Positions 1 through 11,389 of a stretch of DNA of 64,000 bases are shown one piece after another. Location: contig NC_080546.1 in assembly GCF_028640845.1 (NCBI RefSeq), positions 20,677,020 to 20,741,019 of the forward strand, given 5' to 3'. The first letter of the stretch is position 1. Every line of letters begins with the position of its first letter. The position numbers and the translations under genes are program-made. The stretch is from Ahaetulla prasina (taxonomy: Eukaryota > Chordata > Lepidosauria > Squamata > Colubridae). The notes under the pieces were generated by a model. The model searched no databases. It was not told where the DNA came from and saw only the letters and a program-made list of their open reading frames with translations.

Positions 1-65
1 TCTATTTCTAGTATAAAGATTACACCTGTGAATGAAAAGAAATTAATAGTCTTCTTTAGTTTTTA

Positions 66-96
66 TTTGTTTGTTTGTTTGTTTGTTTGTTTGTTT
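66..96. repeat. (TTTG)n microsatellite
   Basis: About seven to eight tandem TTTG units. The short reading frame running through it is low-complexity translation and not a gene. Confidence 0.9.
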
Positions 97-543
97 TAGA
101 GTATTTCTTTATCACCCTAATCACTGTACAATGTACAACGAGGAAACCTTAATACTGTACATCTACATTAATATAAAACAAGAACCAGATGGTGGATGTT
201 TTAAGTTTTACTATTTTTATCTGTTCTCAGTTACTGTAACCACTAAGTGGGCCTTTTATTGTAATGGATATGAATGTGATAGATGGATAGCCCTTGACAA
301 CGCACTATGGGACATTGTTTTACCATTGAAAAACACTAGCTTCTCCAAATAACAGAACAATCGGAGTCAGGCATAGATTTGAAAGGAACATGTTCTGCTT
401 GTGGGCTTCCAAAATGTCTACCTTTTGATCCACAGCTATCTTTACCTTTTAGGGAGTAGACTTTCCAAAGACCTTCCCTAGAGATCTGGAGTGGAACCAG
501 CTGATTCATCCTTGGTAAGGAAGTCCCTTGCCAAATCCATAAC
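97..543. other. No recognised feature
   Basis: I see no repeat family, exon or RNA gene here. A minus-strand reading frame over 336-641 overlaps the neighbouring mobile element and has no recognisable domain. Confidence 0.4.
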
Positions 544-555
544 ATATAATCCTTA

Positions 556-688
556 TGAGGGGTCTTTGGTGCACTGATGATGTTACTCAGTTTGGGTAAT
601 GAAATTTCTGCAAGAAAACAAGCAAGCTCAGAGAGCACCAAAGACCCCTCATGTCAACCCTGAGCTACAAATATTCTCCTTTATTAGT
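556..688 (+). mobile_element. Penelope-like LTR fragment with hammerhead-type core
   Basis: The unit is bounded by a perfect 12-bp direct repeat (544-555 and 689-700), which indicates retroposition. Inside it, 555-572 and 635-652 form a perfect 18-bp inverted repeat. A hammerhead-type core lies between them (574-608). The same unit recurs at 16799-16910 and 30892-31025. Family assignment rests on the established observation that Penelope-like LTRs encode hammerhead motifs; it is inferred and not confirmed by an RT domain. Confidence 0.6.
574..608 (+). ncRNA. Hammerhead ribozyme-like core, degenerate
   Basis: CTGATGA (574-580) is followed by a small stem-loop in which TTAC pairs with GTAA, then GAAA (601-604) and a TTTC run ending at 608, where cleavage would fall. 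The order CUGANGA, stem II, GAAA is the hammerhead signature. The cleavage side has drifted from the (C/T)GTC of sister copies, and most of the 5' strand of stem I is missing, so this copy is probably inactive. Confidence 0.45.
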
Positions 689-700
689 ATATAATCCTTA

Positions 701-1111
701 ATCTTCAACCTTAATTTGGAATGAGCCTCTGATTTAATAGTCTACAAATCATCTGAGAAGCTAACTGGTTAAGAAAAGCCCTTGGAAATTCTCTTCAGTT
801 TTAACATAATCATGAGCATTATAGGCCTTCTGCTGCAAAGCTCCCATCAGCAGATAAATCTATCAATCCAATTCTGCTCCCATTGCTTCAACTCAATATT
901 GCTGTACCTCCAACTCCTGTGGACAATCAGAAGACCAGCATAGTCTAGACATCTTTTTGCTTTAATTCTTTTGCTTGGATTCTCTTGAATTTGCTTGAAT
1001 TCTCTCTGATTGGAAAGGTCAAATTAAGATAATGGCCAAGTGGTTTTATTTGGATACCTGGGGAAGTTTGATTATGTAACTCATAAGGAAATTGAGATTA
1101 GAATATTATCC
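701..1111. other. No recognised feature
   Basis: Nothing supported is visible in this stretch. Confidence 0.4.
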
Positions 1112-1119
1112 CACCTATT

Positions 1120-1247
1120 CAGTGGTGGGATTCAAGTAATTTAACAACTGGTTAATGATTTCTTCCAACAACCAGTTTGCCAAATGGCTCAGAAAGTTAA
1201 CAACCGGTTCTCCCGAAGTGGTGCGAACTGCCTGAATCCCACCACTG
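1120..1247. mobile_element. hAT MITE, 128 bp
   Basis: The termini are CAGTGGTGGGATTC and its imperfect inverse (…AATCCCACCACTG). They are flanked by an 8-bp target duplication with one mismatch (1112-1119 and 1248-1255). Eight-base duplications and CAG/CTG ends are diagnostic of hAT transposons. There is no coding capacity. Confidence 0.85.
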
Positions 1248-1268
1248 CATCTATTTGTACTTACATCC

Positions 1269-1554
1269 AGTGGTGAAATCCTCTGCGGATTGCCACTGGT
1301 TCGCTGTCTGTGAATGCGCGGTACATGCCAAAAGCACACTGCATGTGCTTTTTAAGACTTTTTAAGTAGTAAGTAGTAACTTTAAGGTAAGTAGAACAGC
1401 AAGGCAGGGGGGACAGCTGTGCCGTGCGATTTAGCTTTGCTAGAAAGCAGGATTTCCTGCTTTCTAGTGAATATAAACCCCTTTTGGTTGGATTTTATGT
1501 TGAGACACAATATGGAAATGGCATGAATAGATCCAATGTTATGATGGTTTTTCT
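1269..1554. mobile_element. Left end of a second hAT-like element, with palindrome
   Basis: CAGTGGTGAAATCC at 1269 resembles hAT MITE ends seen elsewhere in the window, but no matching right end is visible. A 13-bp palindrome (1440-1452 with 1455-1467) lies inside. Confidence 0.35.
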
Positions 1555-2101
1555 GGCAGTCATTTAGCAAATCATGGCAGTCATAAGTGAATCACACAAT
1601 TGTTAAGCAAATCCAGCTTCCCCAGTGGGAGTTTTTTGACAGAAATTTTGGCAAACCAGGTTGCAAATTGTAATCATATATATAATAGGATGTTATAACC
1701 AATTGATCTGGTTGCCAAGTGCCCAAATTCTAATCTCATAACCCCAGATTGGTGTGATGGTCAAAAGTGTGAGTAAAGGTCACAACTCGCTTTTTCCAGG
1801 GTCATCATGACTTTGAATAGTGGTACAGTGGCCTAGAGGTGGAGCTCTCGCCTTCAGTTAGAAGGCTGTGAATTTGATCCTAAGTAGAGGCAGATATTTC
1901 TCTCTCTGAATACACTGAAAATATATCGGCTGAAAAAAAATTCCTCATTGGTGCCAGGAAGGGCATCCAGCCAATAAACACTCAGCCCCATTCAGTTGCC
2001 CAGACTCCACCCTGCAAGGGATTATGTGGTCATTAAAAGAGGAGGATGATCATAACTTTGAATCATTGTTAAACAAATAGTCACAAGTCAAAGGTTACCT
2101 G
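1555..2101 (-). mobile_element. Tigger-type MITE, interrupted
   Basis: This is a degraded copy of the family that is well preserved at 49615-50011. The right terminus (…TTACCTG) is followed by TA at 2102-2103. The left terminus is lost. A SINE sits inside (1819-2049). TA duplication and a TIR near CAGGTAGTCCTCGACTTAC suggest Tc1/mariner, pogo/Tigger type; that subfamily is inferred. Confidence 0.6.
1819..2049 (+). mobile_element. tRNA-derived SINE
   Basis: The head has A-box-like GGTACAGTGGCCTAGAGG and a B-box-like GAATTTGATCC. The body is unlike the other SINE families here, and the end is purine-rich GAGGAGGATGAT. It is flanked by a 14-bp target duplication with one mismatch (1805-1818 and 2050-2063), so it is a retroposed insertion inside the older MITE. 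Confidence 0.75.
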
Positions 2102-2103
2102 TA

Positions 2104-3215
2104 GTTTTATAGTCTCACACCTCCTGTGAAGTCTTTGGATTAGGTGATCCATCAGTATAAAATTGAATACTGTCAGTACAGATCTCCTAAGCCCTGCATC
2201 CTCCCAGGTATTCAAAAGCTCATGCCCTGTTTCTCCTTCAAATGAGCATGTATGCAAAATTGGTTGTGGGTTGCTCACTCCAAATTAATCATTGTGTTTT
2301 CTAGGTTAATTGTTTCCATATTTTGTTTTTATTATTGCAGCCTCCCAGAGCTCTCCAGAGTTGGCAGCCCTGCAAGTATGAATTATGAATAAAAATAAAT
2401 TTGAAAGTTTACACAAAGGGCTAAGTCATAAATCATGGGTTATAGACTATGACAGCATAGTAGGGTGTGTGAATCCAACCACAGATAGCTTCCCCAACCT
2501 TTCGTTCTGCCTTCCCCAAGCTAAAAGCTTAGGAGTTTCTGCAGCTTTCTTAACTTAGTGTTCTTCAGAGGCATTGGGAATTGAAATTTAAAAATCCCAG
2601 GCAGGCATGTGTTGAAGTCCAATATATCAGGAGGCCACTGGGTCAGAATAGAAACTATTAGAAATAAATTGAGAAAGTGGAAGGAGAGAAATTATAAATT
2701 TGTCTCAAAGCTTTTTAGCCATTATTTGTGTAGTAAACGTGTTTTCCTTTTATAGTTTAAGGAAAAGGAAAATAATTATGATTGAATTGGGCAGATGTAG
2801 AGGAACCTGTTTTGCCAAGAGTATCATGGAAAGTCTAAAAAATTACAGGATAAAACATTTCCACCAGATACTATTACATCATTCAAATCCATATATTTTT
2901 TTGTCTCAGAGAACTCTGACTTTTACCAGAATGCCAGACTGATCTAAAGGTTGAAAATTAAGGAATGTACCAGGTTGGCAGCATCTAGCAATCTTTGACT
3001 GATTTCAGAAATCTAAACAGAGAAGTAAGGAAATCTCAGGGTTTTTATCTTAGACTGGGAAATCAAACACTCATCCTGGAAGAAAACAATGAAGAAAACA
3101 GTCTTTTCCATACTGTTGCCAAGATGACTGCAAATATATCCACGAATTCACCAGCAACTGAGCTCTAACAGCCATGTTCCTCCATATTTCCCACCTTAAA
3201 TAGGAGTAGGATTAT
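2104..3215. other. No recognised feature
   Basis: AT-rich sequence with only short chance reading frames (for example 2700-2942). Nothing assignable. Confidence 0.4.
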
Positions 3216-4165
3216 ATATTTTTTAATTTTGTCACAATAGTATACACAAGCATCAACATAAAACAACACATCATATAAGCATACATATGAGCAAAAGTAT
3301 GCAATAACTATATTAATTTGATATAATGAAAGGAAACAATAGGACAGGAACGGTAGGCACTTTTGTGCTCTTATGCATGCCCCTTATAGTCCTCTTAGGA
3401 ATGGGGTGAGGTCAATAGTAGACAGTTTTTGGTTAAAGCTTTTAGGATTTTGAAAAGAAACCACAGAGTCAGGTAGTGTGTTCCAAGCATTAACAACTCT
3501 GTTACAAAGGTCATATTTTCTGCAATCAAGGTTGAAGCGGTTAACATTAAGTTTAAATCTATTGTTTGCTCTTGTATTATTGCGATTGAAGCTGAAGTAG
3601 TCTTTAACAGAAAGGACATTGCAATAGATGATTCTATGTGTTAAACACAGGTCTTGTCGGAGTCGGTTAAATTCTAAGTTTTCTAATCCCAGGATTTCAA
3701 GTCTGGTAGTATAAGGTATTTTGTTGTTTTCAGAGGAGCAGAGAATTCTTCTTGTAAAATATTTCTGGACGCGTTGTATTAATGTCAGAGATGTGGTATG
3801 GGTTCCAGACAGGTGAGCTGTATTCAAGAATAGGTCTAGCAAATGTTTTGTATGCTCTGGTTAGTAGTGTAGAGTTTTTGGAAAAGAAGCTACGCAAAAT
3901 TAGGTTTACAACTCTTAGAGCCTTTTTTGCTATGTAGTTGCAATGGGCTTTGGCACTTAGATCATTTGATATGAAAACTCCAAGGTCTTTAACAGGGTGG
4001 GGGTCATCTATAAGGTAATGTCCATCAACTTTGTACTTAGTGTTTGGGTTCTTTTTTCCAATATGTAAGACTGAGCATTTGCTGGTTGAGATTTGAGATA
4101 TTCTATGCTGTGTTGCCATTTTGCGCAAAGTAGAATTTTGTTGTTGATTTGACCGACATGACACA
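3216..4165 (-). pseudogene. CR1-group LINE (family B), 3' half of RT ORF plus tail
   Basis: The minus strand encodes the region after the RT palm and the C-terminal region of a non-LTR retrotransposon polyprotein. Recognisable blocks are ARPILEYSSPVWNP, QKYFTRRIL, LEILGLENLE and NRVVNAWNTLPD, ending in TPFLRGL. A 5-nt loss near 3775 relative to other copies splits it into two frames (3384-3842 and 3730-4176). The 3' UTR (3216-3383) ends in a TGTCACAA-type tail. The catalytic palm and endonuclease are absent, so it is a 5'-truncated dead copy. Clade is Jockey/CR1 group; finer assignment is uncertain. Confidence 0.8.
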
Positions 4166-4173
4166 CACACACA

Positions 4174-4610
4174 CAAATATTTGCAGAAGTGAAGATTTCC
4201 TGTAAAGGACTGAAACCCCTTTCAGCTTCCCAGTTAACCTGCTCATTTGAGTTCAGCAGTGAAACAGACACTAGGACTAATATTCCATGGCAAAACTGGC
4301 TGAGCTGCCAACAGTGAGGTTTAAAACAGCATAGAGAGAGGTCAATATTGTGAAATACTGACATGCCCTCCTAATTGCTCTGCATACCAGGGAATGAACT
4401 TAACCAGGCAGTTACATTAAGTGAAGCTAGCTATTGTCGGGGCTTCTAGATAAAATGTGTCTGATTTAGTAAAGAAAAACATGTCTATCACAGAGTTTAT
4501 AAAATTCACTTCTCCACCACCCTGGCCCACAAGAATCTTTGGGAATATGAACTTTTACGTATCTGCTTTATAGATATTTATACTATTTATATTTATAGAT
4601 ATTTCTACTA
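4174..4610. other. No recognised feature apart from a short CA tract
   Basis: A short (AC)n tract at 4159-4175 borders this stretch. The rest is unassigned. Confidence 0.4.
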
Positions 4611-4611
4611 T

Positions 4612-4829
4612 TGACCTCACCCCATTCCTAAGAGGTCTGTAAGGGGCGTGCATAAGAGCACAAGCGTGCCTACCATTCCTGTCCTATTGTTTCCTTTCAT
4701 TATATCCAATTAATATAGTTATTATATACTCATACTTACATATATGCTTATATATTGTATAGTTATTACATGCTTATGCTTATATATATTGTGTGACAAA
4801 ATAAATAAATAAATAAAAATAAATAAAAA
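4612..4829 (+). mobile_element. Family B LINE, 3' end only
   Basis: It starts inside the last codons of the family B ORF (TGACCTCACCCCATTCCTAA), continues through the 3' UTR and ends in TGTGTGACAAAATAAATAAATA. This is a severely 5'-truncated insertion of about 218 bp, opposite in strand to the copy at 3216-4165. Confidence 0.85.
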
Positions 4830-5315
4830 TTTATTCTCATATACATTTATCATCAATGAAGTGCATTTTCTTTTTACACTTCCCTCCATCTTCCTTTTGT
4901 AATTCGTATAATTAATTAATTGTATAATGTTATTTTTTGACTTTCTTTGAGGTGCAACTCAGGTAGGTGGATGGAAATTTGTTACAGGCAGCTGAAAATT
5001 ATTACAATAAATCTATACAACATGTTTGAAGTTACGGGGGAAACCTAAAGATTACTAGATTGTTACTAGAACAGTGGAAAGTGTTGCTTCAGAAAAAAAA
5101 AGTTCTATTTAGAACTATCCCAGGATACCCATAGACACACACACACACATACATTCCAGAAGCCATATTCCCAGAAAGGACATTGGCCCAGAACAACAAA
5201 AAAAGAACTGTTAATTACGTCTACTGATTAAAATTAATTGCCTATAAACTAAGGTACTTACTTTACAAAATTAATTGTGCCTTATTTCAAGATATCATCC
5301 ATTCTCATTCATCTA
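4830..5315. other. No recognised feature
   Basis: AT-rich with a short (AC)n tract near 5131-5150. Nothing else assignable. Confidence 0.4.
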
Positions 5316-5631
5316 TAGGTAGTTCTCCACTGATAACAGTTCACTTAGTGACCGTTCAAAATTGCAACAGCACTGGAAAAAGTGACGTATGATCATTTTT
5401 CACACTAATGACCATCGCAGCATCTCCATGGTCACATGATTTACATTCAGATGCTTGGCAACTGACTCATACAGTATATATGACGTTTGCAGTGTCTTCT
5501 GGGATCCCTGGGATCACTCTTTGCAAACTTCTGACAAGCCAAGTCAATGGGGGAAACTAGATTCACTTAACTACCACGTTACTAAATAACTGCAGCGATT
5601 CACTTAACAAATGTGGCGGGAAAAGTCGTTA

Positions 5632-7318
5632 AATGGACCCGTGCCCCTCCTGGCTGGTGCTGGCCACTCAGGAGGTGACACGAGGCTGGCTCCAGGCGAT
5701 TACGACTGCTTCCCTGGTGGAGGGTGTCTTTCCGGCCGCCTTGAAAGAGGCGGTGGTGAGACCCCTCCTCAAGAAGCCTTCCCTGGACCCGGCTGTTTTA
5801 GCTAATTATCGTCCGGTCTCCAACCTTCGCTTTGCGGCGAAGGTTGTAGAGAGTATGGTGGCATATCAGTTTCCCTTACACCTGGATGAAACTGTCTATC
5901 TAGACCCGTTCCAGTCCGGTTTCCGGCCCGGTTACAGCACGGAGACGGCTTTGGTCGCGTTGGTGGATGATCTCTGGAGGGCCAGGGATAGGGGTTGTTC
6001 CTCTGCCCTGGTCCTATTAGACCTCTCAGCGGCTTTCGATACCATCGACCATGGTATCCTGCTGCGCCGGTTAGAGGCATTGGGAGTGGGAGGCACTGTT
6101 TATCGGTGGTTCTCCTCCTATCTCTCCGACCGGTCGCAGACGGTGTTGACAGGAGGGCAGAGGTCGGCCCCGAGGCGCCTCACTTGTGGGGTGCCGCAGG
6201 GGTCGATCCTCTCGCCCCTTCTGTTCAACATCTACATGAAGCCGCTGGGTGAGATCATCAGTGGTTTCGGTGTGAGGTACCAGCTGTACGCTGATGACAC
6301 CCAGCTGTACTTTTCCACACCGGGCCACCCCAATGAAGCTATCGAAGTGCTGTCCCGGTGTTTGGAAGCCGTACGGGTCTGGATGGGGAGAAACAGGCTC
6401 AAGCTCAATCCCTCCAAGACGGAGTGGCTGTGGATGCCGGCATCCCGGTACAGTCAGCTGAGTCCGCGGCTGACTGTCGGGAGCGAGTCATTGGCCCCGA
6501 TGGAGAGGGTGCGCAATTTGGGCGTTCTCCTGGATGCACGGCTGTCTCTAGAAGATCATTTGACGGCCGTCTCCAGGAGAGCGTTCTACCAGGTTCGCCT
6601 GGTGCGCCAGTTGCGCCCTTTTCTAGACCGGGATGCCCTATGCACGGTCACTCACGCACTCGTGACGTCTCGCCTGGATTACTGCAATGCTCTCTACATG
6701 GGGCTCCCCTTGAAGGGCATCCGGAGGCTGCAGTTAGTCCAGAATGCGGCTGCGCGGGTGATAGAGGAGCCCCGTGCCTCCCGTGTGATACCTATCCTGC
6801 GCAGACTGCACTGGCTACCTGTGGCCTTCCGGGTGCGCTTCAAGGTTTTGGTGACCATCTTCAAAGCGCTCCATGGCATAGGGCCGGGCTACTTACGGGA
6901 CCGCCTGCTGCTACCGAATACCTCTCTCCAACCCGTGCGCTCTCATAGAGAGGGACTCCTCAGGGTGCCGTCAGCGAGGCAATGTCGTCTGGCGGCGCCC
7001 AGGGGAAGGGCCTTCTGTGGGGCTCCCACCCTTGGAACGAACTACCCCAGGACTTCGTCAGCTTCCGGACCTTCGGACCTTCCGCCGCGAGCTTAAAACA
7101 CACTTATTTATTTGCGCAGGACTGAGTTAGATTTTAAATTTACGGGTTTTAAACTGGGTTTTATTTTTTATATTTTTAAATATTTGGCGTTTAGAATAAG
7201 TTTTTTAATTGTTTTTTACTCTGTATTTATGTGTTTTTAAGTGCCTGTTAACCGCCCTGAGTCCCTCGGGAGATAGGGCGGTATATAAATATGATTAAAT
7301 AAAATAAAATAATAAATA
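5632..7318 (+). mobile_element. L2-clade LINE, 5'-truncated
   Basis: It comprises the RT and C-terminal part of the ORF, a 3' UTR, and a terminal CGCCCTGAGTCCCTCGGGAG hairpin region followed by an AATAAA-rich tail. The hairpin tail is shared with the copies at 12124-12770 and 50282-51036. The endonuclease region is missing. Confidence 0.85.
5633..7096 (+). pseudogene. L2 reverse transcriptase ORF, partial
   Basis: This 487-residue open frame has the RT order expected for L2: NYRPVSNL near residue 60, [12 protein letters not shown] near 128, [11 protein letters not shown] near 188 and the catalytic YADDTQLYF at 219-227. The L2 C-terminal block follows ([39 protein letters not shown]). The enzyme family copies its own RNA into DNA at target sites. 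The methionine is only the first ATG after truncation; the N-terminal endonuclease is absent. Relative to the 12.4 kb and 50.6 kb copies, the end has lost three bases in frame and then one base near 7033, so the terminal WNELPPGLR block is read out of frame. The long open frame suggests moderate age, not a functional gene. Confidence 0.85.
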
Positions 7319-7569
7319 ATAAAACTCACTTAACAAATTTCTCACTTAGCAACATAAATTTTGAGCTCCACTGTGGTCTTAAGTCATGGAGAACTTATGT
7401 ACAAAGTACTCTCAGCTTGTACACAGGCACAGTGAACACAGAATCTCTTACCTATTCCCTTCCGGGGGAAACATGAAAAATAAAAAGAAACGGCATGGAA
7501 ATGGAGAAATGAAATGGGATAATAACCACAAGAATGAAAGGTAGAGGCAAAACTGGAGGTAATCAGGGA

Positions 7570-7845
7570 CAGAAATCATCTCCAAAAGGATAGGACAAGA
7601 AGCAATGGGTGGAAACTAATCAAGGAGAGAAGCAACCTAGAACTAAAGAGAAATTTCCTGAAAGTTAGAACAATTAATCCGTGGAACAACTTGCCTCCAG
7701 AAGTTGTGAATGCTCCAACACTGGAAGTTCTTAAGAAAAGTTTGGATAACCATTTGTCTGAAGTGATGTAGGATTTCCTGCCTAAGCAGGGGGTTGGATT
7801 AGAAGACCTCCAAGATCCCTTCCAACTCTGTTATTCTATTCTATG
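7570..7845 (+). mobile_element. CR1 LINE 3' end
   Basis: It encodes the degenerate CR1 C-terminus (a NPWNNLPPEVV-like block, then a FKKRLDNHLSEV-like block). The CR1 3' UTR follows, GGGTTGGATTAGAAGACCTC, ending with TTATTCTATTCTATG, the typical CR1 3' octamer-like tail. Confidence 0.85.
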
Positions 7846-8861
7846 AATTAAAATCAGTAGGCGTTATTTTAGAAGATCCATACTTTTCAGCATGAATGTC
7901 TGCAATCATTTGCATCTCCTCTTCACTCCTTTACTTTACACAGTTCCTCCTACATATCAACAAATGCAGCCTATCTCCCTTCCCTTCTCAGGCAATTAAT
8001 TATTTGGAGAAAGAACTATTTCATCCTACAGGTAAATAAGGCATTAGACTGCACTAGAATGGGAAGTGCATCTAATTTGTTCTCTTATTCATTTACTAAC
8101 CAAAATGTATATCTTGTCAAGCTCCCGAGGCTCTTTTTCTTAACAGCAAATGCCATCTAAGTGATCTTAAACCAGCTTAGGTCAAATTGAAAAAGCTTGT
8201 TCTCCGTGCAGGCAGAATGAAAAATGGATGAGTGAAAAGATGGAGCAAAATCTACTTGTGTCGCTTTGACTGCCTTTGTGAATAATTAAAATTTCAGAGC
8301 TGGTCACATATATCATGTGTAGCTTTCACAGTTTCCTTAGACATTTTCAATTGTGGGACTATTTTTTTTTTAAAAAAGTTCAAGTATCCGCACCATGCTT
8401 GGAAAATCAACTCAGCCAAGGATCTATTTGTTTGTTTGTTTGTTCGTTCTTTCATTAAATTTATTTGCCACTCATCTCACCACAAGGTGACTCTGCGTGA
8501 CTTACAAATTAAAAGCAATAAAGCTATACTCCTTATAAAGAAGCCTGTGGAGAGCCTGAAGGTGACTCAAAGTAAGAGCACCAAAAGCTGAAGAAGAAAG
8601 ATTGTGCTAGAGGTCTCAATGGAGTCTATAATGGAGTGACCTAACTCCAGTTTCTAAAACACATTTACATTATAATTATTTAAAAGCTACAGAGATCCTT
8701 GGAGCAGCAGAGTAATTAGACTTCCTGGTGAGTGTTCATATGACCCAAGGCATGAATAAGGGGAAATGGAAAGAAATAAGTACCAGGATTTAAAAATAAT
8801 CCACAATAAAAAAAAAAAAAGTTGCTAAGAGTTTGGACTATGAAAATTTATTTTTTATTTC
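7846..8861. other. No recognised feature except simple repeats
   Basis: A short (TTTG)n tract lies near 8428-8445 and a poly-A run near 8806-8820. No gene or named repeat is seen. Confidence 0.4.
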
Positions 8862-9872
8862 TATTTTATCTTATTTGTCAAGAACGTATTAGGTGATAAA
8901 TACAAGTATAAGCATGAATTGAATACATAAAATAGAAACCAATAGAGGAAACATTAGGACAGGGACTGTTAGATTCGGGCAATAAAGAGGCAGGAGACCA
9001 GTGAGTGACAACAGCTCTTTAGTTTATAGTGAACCCAGCGAAAACATCCGGCAAAAATCCCTCCTTATATACAGTTCTGGCTGAGGCGTGAACCAATCAG
9101 CAACGTGTTTGTTCCCGCCCAAAATTCCCTCCAAAAGTTTAAAGATACATTACAGGGACGGTAGGTATGCTGGTGCTCTTATGCACCAGCATGCCTACAG
9201 ACCTTACAGACCTCTTAGGAATGGAGTGAGGTCAACAGTAGACAGTCTTAGGTTAAAATTTTGGGGGTTTTGGAATGAAACCACATAGTCAGGTGGTGCA
9301 TTCCAGGCATTGACCACTCTGTTGCTGAAGTCATATTTTCTGCAATTGAGTTTGGAGTGGTTCACTTTAAGTTTGTATCTGTTGTGTGCTTGTGTATTGT
9401 TGTGGTTGAAGTTGAAGTAGTCATTGACAGGTAGGAGGACATTGTAGCAGATAATTTTATGAGCTATGCTTAGGTCATACCGAAGGTGGTGTAATTCTGC
9501 ATTTTCTAAACCCAGAATTTCAAGTCTGGTGGCATAAGGTATTTTGTTGTGACCAAAAGAGTGGAGGACTCTTCTTGTGAAATATTTCTGGACACGTTCA
9601 ATTGTATTAATGTCCAATATGTACTGCGGGTTCCAGACAAATGAGCTGTACTCGAGAATTGGTCTAGCAAATGTTTTGTATGCTCTGGTTAGTAGTGTGA
9701 TATTACCAGAGAAGAAGCTATGCAAGATTAGGTTTACAAGCCTTAATGCCTTTTTGGTGATGTTGTTACAGTGGGCTTTGGCACTTTAGATCATTAGATA
9801 TGAGTACTCCAAGGTCCTTGACAGAGTAAGGGTCATCTACAAGGTTGTGTCCGCTCAGCTTGTATTTTGTGT
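8862..9872 (-). pseudogene. CR1-group LINE (family B), interrupted by a solo LTR
   Basis: The minus-strand ORF at 9204-9725 (173 residues) carries LTRAYKTFARPILEYSSFVW, RVQKYFTRRVLHSF, LEILGLENAEL and SNRVVNAWN, ending TPFLRGL. The 3' UTR is split by the 188-bp LTR at 8967-9154. The upstream frame breaks near 9730-9790 and the RT palm is absent. It is the C-terminal remnant of a non-LTR retrotransposon polyprotein. Confidence 0.8.
8967..9154 (-). mobile_element. Solo LTR, 188 bp
   Basis: TGTTAGATTC…CATTACA has TG/CA ends and an exact 5-bp target duplication GGGAC (8962-8966 and 9155-9159). On the minus strand an ATTGG box lies about 30 bp upstream of TATATAAG (plus 9063-9070), a classical core promoter arrangement, and this sets the likely orientation. 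It sits in the family B 3' UTR, which is uninterrupted in other copies. It comes from an LTR retroelement; gypsy or ERV cannot be told from an LTR alone. Confidence 0.8.
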
Positions 9873-10013
9873 ATTTAGCATATGTCATACAATGTCAGGG
9901 AAATCTACAAATGCTAAACACAATGCAGTCCTGATGGCTTAAATTGATCATTCATTCTGTTCAGCACTTGCCATCCTATCCTTGGTGCACCCACCACAGG
10001 AAAGAATTTAGAT

Positions 10014-10457
10014 CAGGGGTGTCAAACTGGACTTCTTCGAGGGCCGGATCAGCATTGTAGTTCTCCCCCATGGGCGGTGAGGGGAGGGAAACAGCCTGGA
10101 CAGCCTCCTGCAGCACTTTGCCAGCCAAAATGGGATATTTTTGGCCTGGACATCCGCCTAACATGCCCAAGGGTGCTTAAATCTGCCTGAGGGGCCAGCC
10201 TGGAAATAGCAAAGGGACCACGGTGCCTCTGGCCAAAACACACACAGCTCCCCCATACCCCGTTTTGGCCAGCAAAGTGTTTCAGGAGACCATTCAGGCC
10301 AAAAACGAGTCCCCCAGGGTCACACAGGGACCGCACACGCCCGTCCCCCATGCCCCATTTTGGCTACCAGAGGCACTGCAGGCCAGTCCTTTGCAGGCCT
10401 GATTTAAGCACCCCACAGGCTGGATCCAGACCGTGGGCCTTGAGTTTGACACCCCTG
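10014..10457. mobile_element. hAT MITE, 444 bp
   Basis: CAGGGGTGTCAAACT at the left pairs with AGTTTGACACCCCTG at the right. The 8-bp duplication (10006-10013 and 10458-10465) matches at 7 of 8 bases and has central TA. GC-rich interior with no transposase. Minus-strand reading frames inside are chance. Confidence 0.9.
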
Positions 10458-10465
10458 GTTTAGAT

Positions 10466-11175
10466 GGATTTGGATTTAGCTTATTTAAAAGTATTTGTGA
10501 ATTAATTAAACAAATGGAATAAAATAGACTTTCCTGGAAAACAGGATGTTTGAATTGTCCAAGGGAAATGATTGGTCACCAAAAAAAGTCAAGGGAGTGT
10601 TGTGAAAATTCATAAACTATATAATATAGTGAATGGCATTAATGAATTAACCATACACAGAAAAGGAAAAGGAAAGAGAGATAAAAGAGCTCATTTTGGG
10701 TATTGTTTTCTCTTGTTGGGAAAATTAAAAAGAGAGAGATTATTTTAGACTAGCAGCAAGGGAACATAGGGGAACACCACTATCACAGCAAACATCAGAA
10801 AATGGCAATACACTAGTGATGTTACAAAGAATGTTTGAAGAACAGGGGAAGAATATTATAAAGTCAGTGGCAACTTTGCTGGCTGAAAATATGAAAGAGA
10901 AATTCAATTTTTAAAAAATGGAAAAATCTTCAATACAAATGATTAGAAGGGTAAACTAATCAAGGAAAAAAATGAACTTGCACTTATTCCTGAAAATAAG
11001 TGCAAAATTTTAAAGGGGGAGAAGACGAAATAAAATTGTTTGGAACTGCACTGAAAATCAGAAGCCTTTTTCAAATATAGTTTTCTTTTTTCTTTTCTGT
11101 TAACTTTCTGTTTTATATGTTTTCATGTTACATTTATTCATGTAAACATTTTTAATAAAAGTTATATTTATAAAA
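10466..11175 (+). mobile_element. Possible L1-like 3' region
   Basis: The stretch ends in a pyrimidine- and T-rich segment, an AATAAAA signal and a short poly-A (11151-11180), as an L1-type insertion would. The upstream part has no domain I can name. Weak assignment. Confidence 0.25.
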
Positions 11176-11389
11176 AAAAAAGGAAAGGCCAGAACTCTTT
11201 TAGTTCTATTTGGTTGCAGAGAAGTTTGATTCAAATGGAAATAAGTAGCATACTTTACACAAGAAAGGAATAGCAAAGTAAAGTAAATAAATAGAGAACG
11301 TTTAGCTACCATACATAAATTTAAATTTCCAGACCAATTACATTTCTGAGTCTTGAAGGAGTTAAGAGTCATTTAATATCTGAAGGAAG

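Larger units (their letters stand above)
5316..7399 (+). mobile_element. Tigger-type MITE split by an L2 LINE
   Basis: The two halves (5316-5631 and about 7319-7399) join into one MITE of roughly 400 bp. It has degenerate AGGTAGT…-type TIRs and TA on both sides (5314-5315 and 7400-7401). The L2 between them lands in the AAATGG…AAACTCACTT segment that is continuous in copies at 48072, 49615 and 53781, so the MITE was there first. Confidence 0.75.

Noticed and set aside
5633..7096. 487-codon frame as a host gene
   Set aside because: Clear L2 RT motifs, a LINE 3' tail, and insertion into a MITE; 5'-truncated.
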